Positions 16,895 to 25,017 of a stretch of DNA of 46,857 bases are shown in pieces. The position numbers and the translations under genes are program-made. The DNA is from Sedimentisphaerales bacterium (lineage in GTDB: Bacteria > Planctomycetota > Phycisphaerae > Sedimentisphaerales > Anaerobacaceae). The stretch is taken from assembly GCA_016932095.1 (NCBI GenBank), contig JAFGDN010000077.1, positions 1-46,857 on the forward strand. The letters run 5' to 3'. The notes beneath the pieces are model-generated. The model saw only the letters and a program-made list of their open reading frames with translations, was not told where the DNA came from and did no database searches. Within the stretch, counting starts at the first letter, position 1. Every line of letters starts with the position of its first letter.

Positions 16895-16923
16895 TTGAAA
16901 CGGGGATACGAATATGGTATAAT
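16895..16923 (+). promoter_or_regulatory. Sigma-70-type promoter for the beta-helix protein gene
   Basis: TTGAAA at 16895-16900, a 17-base spacer and a perfect TATAAT at 16918-16923. The downstream leader to the ATG at 17030 is about 100 bases. Confidence 0.7.
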
Positions 16924-17029
16924 CACAGCAATCGATGAGGGGCTGTTCGCGAGAGTTAACAAAGTAGTATCTATAAGGCGGGAATTGTGGGGGAAACAGG
17001 CAGTGAGCGGGTTTTTAGCGGGGGGAAAA

Positions 17030-19702
17030 ATGAAAAGCGTTCATATTTTTGCGGTTGTTTTATTGGCGTTTTGCGGAATCAGCGCGGCGGCGGGGAATCC
17101 TTCTGAACAAGAGCTTCTTGAAGCACAAATGCTGGCGCTCGAGGTTTCCGGCCAGTTACAGCCGCCTGAAGAGCCAACGCAGCAAATCCTCAATGACCTT
17201 GCAATAATCAGGGCGGCGTTTCCTGATATGGCGGATATCAAATACTGGATGCCTTATGCGTCCAAAGAAATGTTGGTTGGTCTTACCCCGGAGGCGGTTA
17301 CAAAATATAAAGCGGGCCGGTACCACGGCCTCGATGCGCTGAATGAGCAATACGGCGTGGTCGATATAGACGCGCATCTTGTTGATCGCATTTCTTTTAT
17401 AAAATTGACATTCGACGAGGTTTATAATATGGAACTTTTGTCGGATATTTATGAACAGGCGCATCCGGAGGGACTCGATTATGCACAACCGAATTACAGT
17501 ATAGGCGACGGCAGCACGATTAGCGCCAAGCCGCCTGAATATATTTTTACGGAAAAATGGGGCGATTGCCCGGCGGGCTGTACAGAGGGCAGAAACTGGA
17601 ATTTCAGAGTCGAAAACGGCCAGGCAACTCTTTTGTCAGTATATGGACCACGCGGCCAGGAACTATATGTCCCGGCCCAGTATGATACGGTTCAATCAGC
17701 GATTGACGCGGCTTGCGATGGGGATACTGTAATCGTAAAGCCGGGTAGATACTATGAAAATATCGACCTGCTGGGTAAGGCGATTCTTGTGACGGCCAGC
17801 GGCGGGCCGACTGTTACAATTATAGACGGCCAGGACGAAAAACCGGTCGTAAACTGCGTAAGCGGGGAAGGGCCGGAAACGACCCTGGAAGGGTTTACTA
17901 TAACGAGCGGGCTGACGGAGTTCGGCAGGGGTATGTATATCGAGGCGAGTCAGCCGACGATTATAAATTGCATATTCACGAATAATAAAGCCGATGGTAA
18001 CGGCGGGGCGATATTCAATAAGGACGGAAACCCCGCCGTGGTCAATTGCATATTTTGGCAGAACACTGCTGAGAATGGCGGGGGGGTATATAACGATAAC
18101 GGCGAAATGATTATTTGCAACTGCACGTTCTCACGAAACATCGCAATTAAGAACGGCAAGGGATTATGTACGGCCAACGGCGGTAATACATTCGTAACCA
18201 ATTGTATTTTCTGGGATATGTATGACCTGTCGATTCTTAGTGGTGCCAAAACTGCCAATACCCTCAATCTTCCCGATGCCCCCGATGTTCCAAATCCGCC
18301 GAATATTCCTAATACCCCCATTGAACGCAGCGTAATTATTATAACGCCGAGACCACCCCAGCCAATAATTTACACATACCCGGATTCGAAAGTTGCCGTC
18401 AATTACAGTTACGTTCAGGACGGGGATTTCACCGATGGTGAAGGGAATATCGATGCTGACCCGCGTATGGTTAATCCCCGAGCGGGCGATTTTCGACTGA
18501 TGCCCGGTTCGCCGTGCATAGACGCCGGCGATGACGGCGCAATCCCCGCTGATGAGGCCGACCTCGATAACGACGGCGATACGGCTGAGCCGATACCGAC
18601 GGATATTTGTCGAAAACCCCGTCTATGGGGAAACGCGGTCGATATGGGGGCGATTGAGTATCATCCTAATTTTACGCCGACGGCTGATGCGGGGCAAGAC
18701 CAGACAATTGAGGCGACGAGGAAGCGGACAAGGATTGTGCTGGACGGCTCCGGCTCGACTGACGAGGACTCGACCGAGGGAACCAACGACGACATAGTCA
18801 ATTTCGAATGGTTCATTCGCAGCGAGAAACCGATTTTACTGCCCGGCGTTGAAGATGAATTTGATGTGCCTGTGCCCTCTGTTCCGGGCGACCCGGATTA
18901 CGGTATTTTGCTGGGAAGCGGCGAGGTCATTGAACGCGATTTGCCGATAGGCGTCCATACCGTAACCTTAAGAGTTACCGATAAAGCCGGCGAAACAAGC
19001 ACGGATGTCGTAATAATAACAATTCAGGACACTACCCCGCCTGTCATAACACTCAATGGAAAAGAAACGATTACCATAAAAAATCAACGCGGCTTTTACA
19101 GGGAGCCAGGGGCGACGGCCTATGATACGCACGACGGCACGGTGCCTGTGATTATTGGCGGCGACAGGGTGCAATTGGCTAAATCCGGAAAATACGTGGT
19201 AACTTATGACGCGATTGACTCATCGGGTAACGCCGCTGTGCAGGTCAGGCGGACGGTGGTTGTAGAGGATACGAAACGGCCGTATTTTCGGCTTCGTGTC
19301 AGGCCGAAAATTTTACGTCCAATGAATTATGAAATGGTGCGGGTCAATCCTGAATGGATTGTCCGCGATAATATTGACCCGTCGCCGGAGGTATCGCTGG
19401 TTAATATTGTCGCCGTCGAACGCGGCGTTGTTGTCGGCGATATGAGCGATAGCGACGATATAGCTGTTACCGTGGATGGCGCCATATACCTGCGGGCCAA
19501 ACGCAGCAATGTAAAATTCAAAAGGGTTTATATCCTGACCTATCAGGCGGCGGACGATTCGGGAAATGTAACGACCAGGCGGGCAAAGGTTTTCGTGTCG
19601 CGGAGGCAGATTAAGCAAATTCAAATGCCTTCTTTTCCAGCGGTTTTGCCCGTTCCTCAGACCCCAACCGGCTTTGTTTTGACACAAACCGGGGGCAGGT
19701 GA
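17030..19702 (+). CDS. Large exported parallel beta-helix protein with choice-of-anchor and Ig-like domains
   Basis: 890 residues with a signal peptide (MKSVHIFAVVLLAFCGISAA), chosen because GGGGGG precedes this ATG. Domains in order: an N-terminal region of unknown fold; a right-handed parallel beta-helix (about 215-480) opening with YDTVQSAIDAACDGDTVIV and containing repeated PTIINCIFTNN-like coils; a proline-rich break (about 405-450); a choice-of-anchor segment SPCIDAGDDG to VDMGAIEY (about 500-545); a PKD-like domain (ADAGQDQTIEA, about 550-660); and DUF5011/HYR-like Ig domains (TTPPVITLNGKETI, about 667-753, and a second to about 865). It is probably surface or extracellular; ligand unknown. 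Part of a run of exported proteins and glycosyltransferases. Confidence 0.85.
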   Translation: MKSVHIFAVVLLAFCGISAAAGNPSEQELLEAQMLALEVSGQLQPPEEPTQQILNDLAIIRAAFPDMADIKYWMPYASKEMLVGLTPEAVTKYKAGRYHGLDALNEQYGVVDIDAHLVDRISFIKLTFDEVYNMELLSDIYEQAHPEGLDYAQPNYSIGDGSTISAKPPEYIFTEKWGDCPAGCTEGRNWNFRVENGQATLLSVYGPRGQELYVPAQYDTVQSAIDAACDGDTVIVKPGRYYENIDLLGKAILVTASGGPTVTIIDGQDEKPVVNCVSGEGPETTLEGFTITSGLTEFGRGMYIEASQPTIINCIFTNNKADGNGGAIFNKDGNPAVVNCIFWQNTAENGGGVYNDNGEMIICNCTFSRNIAIKNGKGLCTANGGNTFVTNCIFWDMYDLSILSGAKTANTLNLPDAPDVPNPPNIPNTPIERSVIIITPRPPQPIIYTYPDSKVAVNYSYVQDGDFTDGEGNIDADPRMVNPRAGDFRLMPGSPCIDAGDDGAIPADEADLDNDGDTAEPIPTDICRKPRLWGNAVDMGAIEYHPNFTPTADAGQDQTIEATRKRTRIVLDGSGSTDEDSTEGTNDDIVNFEWFIRSEKPILLPGVEDEFDVPVPSVPGDPDYGILLGSGEVIERDLPIGVHTVTLRVTDKAGETSTDVVIITIQDTTPPVITLNGKETITIKNQRGFYREPGATAYDTHDGTVPVIIGGDRVQLAKSGKYVVTYDAIDSSGNAAVQVRRTVVVEDTKRPYFRLRVRPKILRPMNYEMVRVNPEWIVRDNIDPSPEVSLVNIVAVERGVVVGDMSDSDDIAVTVDGAIYLRAKRSNVKFKRVYILTYQAADDSGNVTTRRAKVFVSRRQIKQIQMPSFPAVLPVPQTPTGFVLTQTGGR

Positions 19703-19782
19703 GAAAAAGCTGAATAACGGGTCGATTTCCCATTGTTGGCTTTAACCTGTTCTGCGGGTATCGGATTGGCCTGCGATAAGAA

Positions 19783-21111
19783 TCAGAATATATCCAGGTA
19801 CGTCTCGATCTCCCAGGGCGTAACCTGCTGCTTAAATTCGTCCCACTCCCGCATCTTGAGGTCAATGTACTTTTCAAACAAATGCTCGCCTAACGTTTCA
19901 CACAGCAGTTTGTCGTTTTTCAGCGCCTCAATGGCGTCTGCCAGCGAGGTCGGCAGCAAATCGATTTTTCTTTCGAGGCGACTCTCGTGGTCAAGCTCGT
20001 AAATGTTCTCTTCAACGGATTCCGGGGGCTGGAGATTATTTTTTATGCCGTCAAGCCCCGCGTTGAGCATAACGGCAAACGCCAGATACGGATTGCACGT
20101 CGGGTCCGGGCAGCGCAATTCTATGCGCGCCGCCTCGGGCTTTGCCTTAAACCACTTGGGCACGCGGAGAAGGGCCGAGCGATTCATACCGGCCCAGGTA
20201 ACATAAACGGGCGCCTCGAATCCAGAAACGAGGCGTTTATATGAGTTGACTATGGGGCATAAAATCGCGCACATTCCGTTTATGTGCTTTATTTGGCCGG
20301 CGATAAAGTTAAACGCAAGATTTGAAAGGTTGTATTTCTGGCCGGCGTCGTAAAATGCGTTCGTTTTGGCCTGTATATGAAACAAACTCTGATGGACGTG
20401 CATACCTGAGCCGGCCTTGCCCATTATCGGTTTGGGCATAAAAGTGGCGTGTAGATTGTGCATTTGAGCGATTTTTTTGGCGCAGTATTTCAGCGTCAAA
20501 ACCTTGTCGGCGACCGAAAGACAGGGGCCGTAGTTAAAATCTATCTCATACTGGCCGAAGCCGACCTCGTGGTGGGATGCCTCGACCTTGATTCCGAAAC
20601 TCTCGAGCGCACCGACGATTTGTTTAATGACCTTGTAGCCCTGATGTGATGATAAATCGAAGTAACCTGCGTAATCTAGCGGGTCGGTTCTTGAATGGCC
20701 GTCGGCCTTGAAGATGTAAAATTCCGGCTCCGGCCCGACATTGTATTCGAAATCCATTTTTGCCGCCTCCGCAACCGCTTTTTTAAGAATGTATCGAGGG
20801 TCGCCCTCGAAGGGTTCGCCGTCGGCGCTGTATATGTCGCAGATAAACCTGGCGGTTTTGCCTTCCTCGGTAAGCCAGGGAACGACCGCGTATGTGGATA
20901 AATCGGGTTTCAGGAACAGGTCGCTTTCCTGTATTCGGGCAAAGCCCTCGACGGATGAGCCGTCGAACCAAACGCCGTGGCTGGCCGAGCCCTCAAGCTC
21001 CTCTGCGGGCTTTATTACTTCCTTAATAACGCCCAATAAGTCGGTGAATTGGAGCGTAATGAATTCTATGCCGTCTTTTTCGAGGCGTTTCAACGTCGTC
21101 TGAATATCCAT
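19783..21111 (-). CDS. glnA: Glutamine synthetase, type I (alpha subclass)
   Basis: Makes glutamine from glutamate, ammonia and ATP. The 442-residue protein has WFDGSSVEGFARIQESD (about 49-65), EPEFYIF, HHEVGFGQYEIDF for metal binding, and the active-site segment NSYKRLVSGFEAPVYVTWAG. Length and the C-terminal ENIYELDHESR in place of the NLYDLP adenylylation loop place it in the GSI-alpha subclass, usually not adenylylated. It begins 14 bases after the stop of the ETF-quinone oxidoreductase gene, so it is probably the last gene of the ETF transcript, an unusual neighbour for glnA. Confidence 0.96.
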   Translation of the reverse strand: MDIQTTLKRLEKDGIEFITLQFTDLLGVIKEVIKPAEELEGSASHGVWFDGSSVEGFARIQESDLFLKPDLSTYAVVPWLTEEGKTARFICDIYSADGEPFEGDPRYILKKAVAEAAKMDFEYNVGPEPEFYIFKADGHSRTDPLDYAGYFDLSSHQGYKVIKQIVGALESFGIKVEASHHEVGFGQYEIDFNYGPCLSVADKVLTLKYCAKKIAQMHNLHATFMPKPIMGKAGSGMHVHQSLFHIQAKTNAFYDAGQKYNLSNLAFNFIAGQIKHINGMCAILCPIVNSYKRLVSGFEAPVYVTWAGMNRSALLRVPKWFKAKPEAARIELRCPDPTCNPYLAFAVMLNAGLDGIKNNLQPPESVEENIYELDHESRLERKIDLLPTSLADAIEALKNDKLLCETLGEHLFEKYIDLKMREWDEFKQQVTPWEIETYLDIF

Positions 21112-21125
21112 TTCGGTATCCTTTC

Positions 21126-22805
21126 CTACATTCGTTTATAACGCGGGCCGCCTGTGCCTTCGGGGCAGGTCCAGCGGATATTATCAAACGGGCACTTCCG
21201 CCGGCAGGTCTTGCAGTGCAGGCAATTAGATGGGTTAGCCGGCTTGACGACGCCCTGGACGGTTTCATAAACGCCGGCGGGACAAAAGGTGATGCAGGGG
21301 CTTTTGAAAACGGGGGTGCATTTTGTCCGGCAAATGTCTGAATTGAGAATTGTCAGGTGGCTGGGCTGGTCTTCGCGATGATTGGTTCCGGCCATAGCGG
21401 TGAAGGTGTCCTTGTCGAAGGTCTGGTCGGGTTTGAGCCGGTATTTGGCGGTCGTCATCGCCTTGTAATCGGGCTCGATATCGAAAAGGGGTAATAGTGT
21501 GCCTAAGACCGAAAGGGGCATACCTATTAGCGGGCCGAATTTGGCGACGGTCTGGCGGAATGTGGCGGCGCGCATCATTTCCCTCGCGACGTTGGATTGT
21601 TTGATAAGAACGGTATAGAACACCGCGGCAGGAATTTGTGGTTTTGACGGCTTGCCGGAGTTTATTGAAAATGCAATGGCTTTGGCGGCCTGCATCCCCG
21701 AATCGATGGCGTTGTGAAGACCCTTGATTTTGAGCATATTCACAAAACCCGCGGAGTCGCCGATGATGAGGACGTTGCCTTTTCCGATTGAACCGGTAAC
21801 CGGGTCTCGCGGGACGGCGTGCCAGCCGGCTTCGGGAATCATTTTTGCGCCGGCCTCGACGATAGTGCCGCCCCCGATGAATTGTTTGACGCGGCTGTGC
21901 TCTTTGAAAAGCGTGAGGGCGTCCTGTGGATTGAAATCGTTATATTTCCAGTCGGCGCCGACAATCATACCGACAGATAAGTGGTCCTGCTGGCCTGCGT
22001 AAAGGATGCCGCCGCCGAACATCGCGGGGCCGATGACGGGTGTCCATATCGGATAGCCCATAGCGTGGACGACCCTGCCGGCGGTAAATTTGGCGTATTG
22101 TTCGGGTGAGACCTTTATAAGCTGTTTTACGCCTAAGGAGAAAAGCTGATTGGCGTCTCGTTTGAGGCCGGCTTTTTCGACGAATTTTTCGGTTAAAAGG
22201 CCTTCGCAGCCCTCGGCGAGAACGATGAATTTAGCTTGGATTGTCTCGCCTTCGATGTAATTGGGTTGTTTTTGGCCTTCTTTATTTAGGCCCTGGTCAA
22301 TGAGTTTTACGGCTGATGCGCCGTAGTCGCTGGTGATGATATCGGAGGCGGCGAAGCCCGTGAGTATTTCGACGCCGACCGATTTTGCGATTTGGCCCAG
22401 CCATTTTGTGAGCTTGCTGATTGAAACCGAATAATCGCCCCGGTGGTCCATCTGGCCAAAGCCGAGGCCGAAAACTTTCGCCATACGAATCGCCAAATGA
22501 ATATTTACGCCGAATTTCTTACCGAGCAGAAACAGGACGTTGTCTTTGTCGATTTTATTTGCGAAGACGTCTTTTGCTGCGTCGGTGTTTTGCCAGCCGG
22601 GGCTTGCAGCGTCTAATAGCGTATGGAGCGGCTCTTTTTCTAAAACCGCGCCGGACAAATTATGATTGCCTAATTCAGCGCCTTTCTCGATGACGCAGAC
22701 CTCGGTTTCAGGCGACAGAACTTTCAACTGAATAGCACAACTCAGGCCCGCCGGCCCGCCGCCTACTATGAGAACCTCGACCTTATTTAAATTGCCGTTA
22801 GCCAT
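21126..22805 (-). CDS. Electron transfer flavoprotein-quinone oxidoreductase
   Basis: The 559-residue flavoprotein starts with a Rossmann FAD site, VLIVGGGPAGLSC (about 11-23), followed by NHNLSGAVLE and further FAD contacts (NVLIIGDSAGFVNMLKIKG). It ends with an iron-sulfur segment NCLHCKTCRRKCPFDNIRW. This is the ETF-QO layout: FAD, quinone and [4Fe-4S] centre passing electrons from ETF to the membrane quinone pool. No transmembrane helix is expected; the family is monotopic. It starts three bases past the stop of the restriction gene and is followed closely by glnA. Confidence 0.93.
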   Translation of the reverse strand: MANGNLNKVEVLIVGGGPAGLSCAIQLKVLSPETEVCVIEKGAELGNHNLSGAVLEKEPLHTLLDAASPGWQNTDAAKDVFANKIDKDNVLFLLGKKFGVNIHLAIRMAKVFGLGFGQMDHRGDYSVSISKLTKWLGQIAKSVGVEILTGFAASDIITSDYGASAVKLIDQGLNKEGQKQPNYIEGETIQAKFIVLAEGCEGLLTEKFVEKAGLKRDANQLFSLGVKQLIKVSPEQYAKFTAGRVVHAMGYPIWTPVIGPAMFGGGILYAGQQDHLSVGMIVGADWKYNDFNPQDALTLFKEHSRVKQFIGGGTIVEAGAKMIPEAGWHAVPRDPVTGSIGKGNVLIIGDSAGFVNMLKIKGLHNAIDSGMQAAKAIAFSINSGKPSKPQIPAAVFYTVLIKQSNVAREMMRAATFRQTVAKFGPLIGMPLSVLGTLLPLFDIEPDYKAMTTAKYRLKPDQTFDKDTFTAMAGTNHREDQPSHLTILNSDICRTKCTPVFKSPCITFCPAGVYETVQGVVKPANPSNCLHCKTCRRKCPFDNIRWTCPEGTGGPRYKRM

Positions 22806-22808
22806 AAA

Positions 22809-23966
22809 TTATAAAGCTATTATTTGTTTAAGAAATTCAACCGATTCTTTTTTGTTAATTCCGTATTCGGGATTCATAATAAGCTGTCCAATCGTTTTCC
22901 CCTCAAATTGGGTAGCCCCTCTGGAGTTTCTCCCCGACCAATGCTTCCGCAGTTTTGTTGAACAGAGCAGCTTTCCCTGAAACATCGAGACCAAAACAGT
23001 GTTAACAATTCTATCCGGGTCAACACCAACAAAATAAAACATAAATACCGACCGCGCTGACGACAAAAACTCAAGCATTTTATCCAAATTGTATGCCTTT
23101 GGATTTGAGTCAAGAATCATTATTTTTGTTTTTACGTCTGTCTCGATGTCATAATTATCAAACACTTTTCTGTAGTCGCCAAGTTCATTTGCGGTTTTGA
23201 ATTGAGGAATTTCCTTATTGCCGTCCCTTAGGGCGGATATTAGCTCTCGTTTGGGTCGGTCGTCTTTCCCGGTGATAAGATATTCAATTATACGGCCTCT
23301 AACGTTACCATTTTTTATGTGTTCCGCTTTGAGAATTTCTTTCTTGAATTTTCTCACTTTTTCGTCGAGTTCCTTTTTGAGTACCTTCGCTTCTTTTGAT
23401 GAGACGAAATTTTTGGCTCTGTTCGGGGCGTCAAGAATTATATTTTTAGATTTTCCATTGATAATAAACTTTCTACCTAACGGGGTAATGCTGTTCGTAA
23501 CCTCAACAAGCCGAGGCAGGTTACCGTCAAAACCGATGCCTTCATGAATATGAAACAATCTTTCGAAATTTTCAGGTGAATTTGTAATTCCCTCAAATTC
23601 TCGGGTTATGTCCGACCCGTTAAAGCTGCCTCGTATATTGTTTTCTCTTAGCTCTTGAGAAGTATGACTGATTTTCTTAAGAAACGTTGTATTGGCAAGA
23701 TATAGATGGTTGGTAGAAGGTGTCACAAGACAGGCAATGAAAGGTCTGTTATCATATTTCTGCAACCTTGAAAGCGACAGAACTGTGTTACTGAAGTTTT
23801 GATTTTTTGATGAACTAAATCTAATTGCAAAATCTCGGCAATAATATACGGAGCGGTCCTTTACAAGCTCAAATTTGTCCGCAACAAGCTTGGATAGCTT
23901 TGTTTTGTCGTTAATCCCATCTTTATCTTTGATAAATTTTATGAGCGACTTAAGAGACCTATTCAT
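22809..23966 (-). CDS. Probable type II restriction endonuclease
   Basis: The 385-residue protein is assigned by position: its ATG overlaps the stop of the DNA methyltransferase (ATGAATAG), the arrangement of a type II R-M pair. It starts MNRSLKSLIKFIKDKDGIND, chosen over an ATG 18 bases upstream because of this coupling. It is lysine-rich and soluble, with no obvious GIY-YIG or HNH motif. A region ETDVKTKIMILDSNPKAYNL could be part of a divergent nuclease core, but I cannot assign a catalytic motif or a recognition site. Its base composition is more AT-rich than the ETF genes around it, consistent with acquisition by transfer. Confidence 0.6.
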   Translation of the reverse strand: MNRSLKSLIKFIKDKDGINDKTKLSKLVADKFELVKDRSVYYCRDFAIRFSSSKNQNFSNTVLSLSRLQKYDNRPFIACLVTPSTNHLYLANTTFLKKISHTSQELRENNIRGSFNGSDITREFEGITNSPENFERLFHIHEGIGFDGNLPRLVEVTNSITPLGRKFIINGKSKNIILDAPNRAKNFVSSKEAKVLKKELDEKVRKFKKEILKAEHIKNGNVRGRIIEYLITGKDDRPKRELISALRDGNKEIPQFKTANELGDYRKVFDNYDIETDVKTKIMILDSNPKAYNLDKMLEFLSSARSVFMFYFVGVDPDRIVNTVLVSMFQGKLLCSTKLRKHWSGRNSRGATQFEGKTIGQLIMNPEYGINKKESVEFLKQIIAL

Positions 23967-24954
23967 CGAAAAGCACCAATTCATCTTTGAGGGAAAGGAT
24001 TTTTGACTTGCTCATTTTCTGTTCAATTATGCTGTTGCGTTCCCAAAAGACGCCGTCGGTATAACCCTGAATATTTGGCTCGGTTTCGGCAAATTCGAGA
24101 CGTTTTTCGGCAAGGCAGCAGTAGTCGGTATCGATTTCAATGCCGACGTAATGCCGATGTAATTTTTTGGCAACCACCGACGTTGTGCCTGAGCCGAGAA
24201 ACGGGTCAAAAACAACGTCGCCTTCGTTTGAACTCGCGAGTAACACTTTTGCCAGAAGTTTTTCCGGCTTCTGGGTGGGGTGGTCGGTATTTTCCGGCAT
24301 AGACCAGAAGGGGACTGTCAGGTCAGTCCAGATATTAGACGGATGCGTGATACGGAACCGCCCTTCACCGGTTTCGTGCCAGTCCTTCGGCAAAGCGTTC
24401 TCGTCGGTATAAGGTGCAAGAACCCGCCTTTTGATTTTCACGGCATCGACGTTGAAGGTATATCTGTCGGATGTCGTGGCAAACCATATATCTTCTGAAT
24501 TATTCTTCCAGTTGGTATTTGCACCCCGGCCTTTTTCTCTTTCCCAGGTGATTCGATTCTGGATTATAAAGTATTTGGAAAGGACGCGATGAATCGCAGC
24601 AGACGAACGCCAGTCGCCGCAAACGTAAATCGAACCGGCGGGTTTGAGCAGCCGTCGCATCGCCGGAAGCCACGTTTCAAGCCATTTTTCATACTCGTCG
24701 AGTGAGACCTGTTTGAACCTGTTTCCGTTAAAATCCTTCGTCAGATTATACGGCGGGTCTGCGAAAACAAGGTCAAAAGACGCTGTGGGCATAAATTCCA
24801 AAATTGTGAACACATCCTTACATATAGTTGAATCCAGAATGTCTTTGAGTTGAACGCCTGAACGGATTTGTTTGAGACGGTTTCTTAATCTTTTGCGGTC
24901 TTCGTCCGTCAGAATAATCGTTCTGTTACGCGGCGCTCTTTGCTTATCTGTCAT
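23959..24954 (-). CDS. DNA methyltransferase, beta-class amino-methyltransferase
   Basis: The 331-residue enzyme carries catalytic motif IV DPPY (about 66-69, in LVFADPPYNLTKDFNG) before motif I FDPFLGSGTTSVVAKK near the C-terminus. This order is typical of beta-class N6-adenine or N4-cytosine methyltransferases such as M.HinfI. DPPY favours adenine as target (inference). The central SNIWTDLTVPFW and HPTQKPEKLL lie before motif I as expected. ATG at 24954 is preferred; a TTG at 24990 is possible. It protects DNA from the nuclease encoded immediately downstream with overlap. Confidence 0.92.
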   Translation of the reverse strand: MTDKQRAPRNRTIILTDEDRKRLRNRLKQIRSGVQLKDILDSTICKDVFTILEFMPTASFDLVFADPPYNLTKDFNGNRFKQVSLDEYEKWLETWLPAMRRLLKPAGSIYVCGDWRSSAAIHRVLSKYFIIQNRITWEREKGRGANTNWKNNSEDIWFATTSDRYTFNVDAVKIKRRVLAPYTDENALPKDWHETGEGRFRITHPSNIWTDLTVPFWSMPENTDHPTQKPEKLLAKVLLASSNEGDVVFDPFLGSGTTSVVAKKLHRHYVGIEIDTDYCCLAEKRLEFAETEPNIQGYTDGVFWERNSIIEQKMSKSKILSLKDELVLFDE

Positions 24955-25017
24955 AGATACTATCCAACACGGTAGGCGGTAAATTTTCAAGAAAAAAACA
25001 ATGAGGTCTCTTAACCA

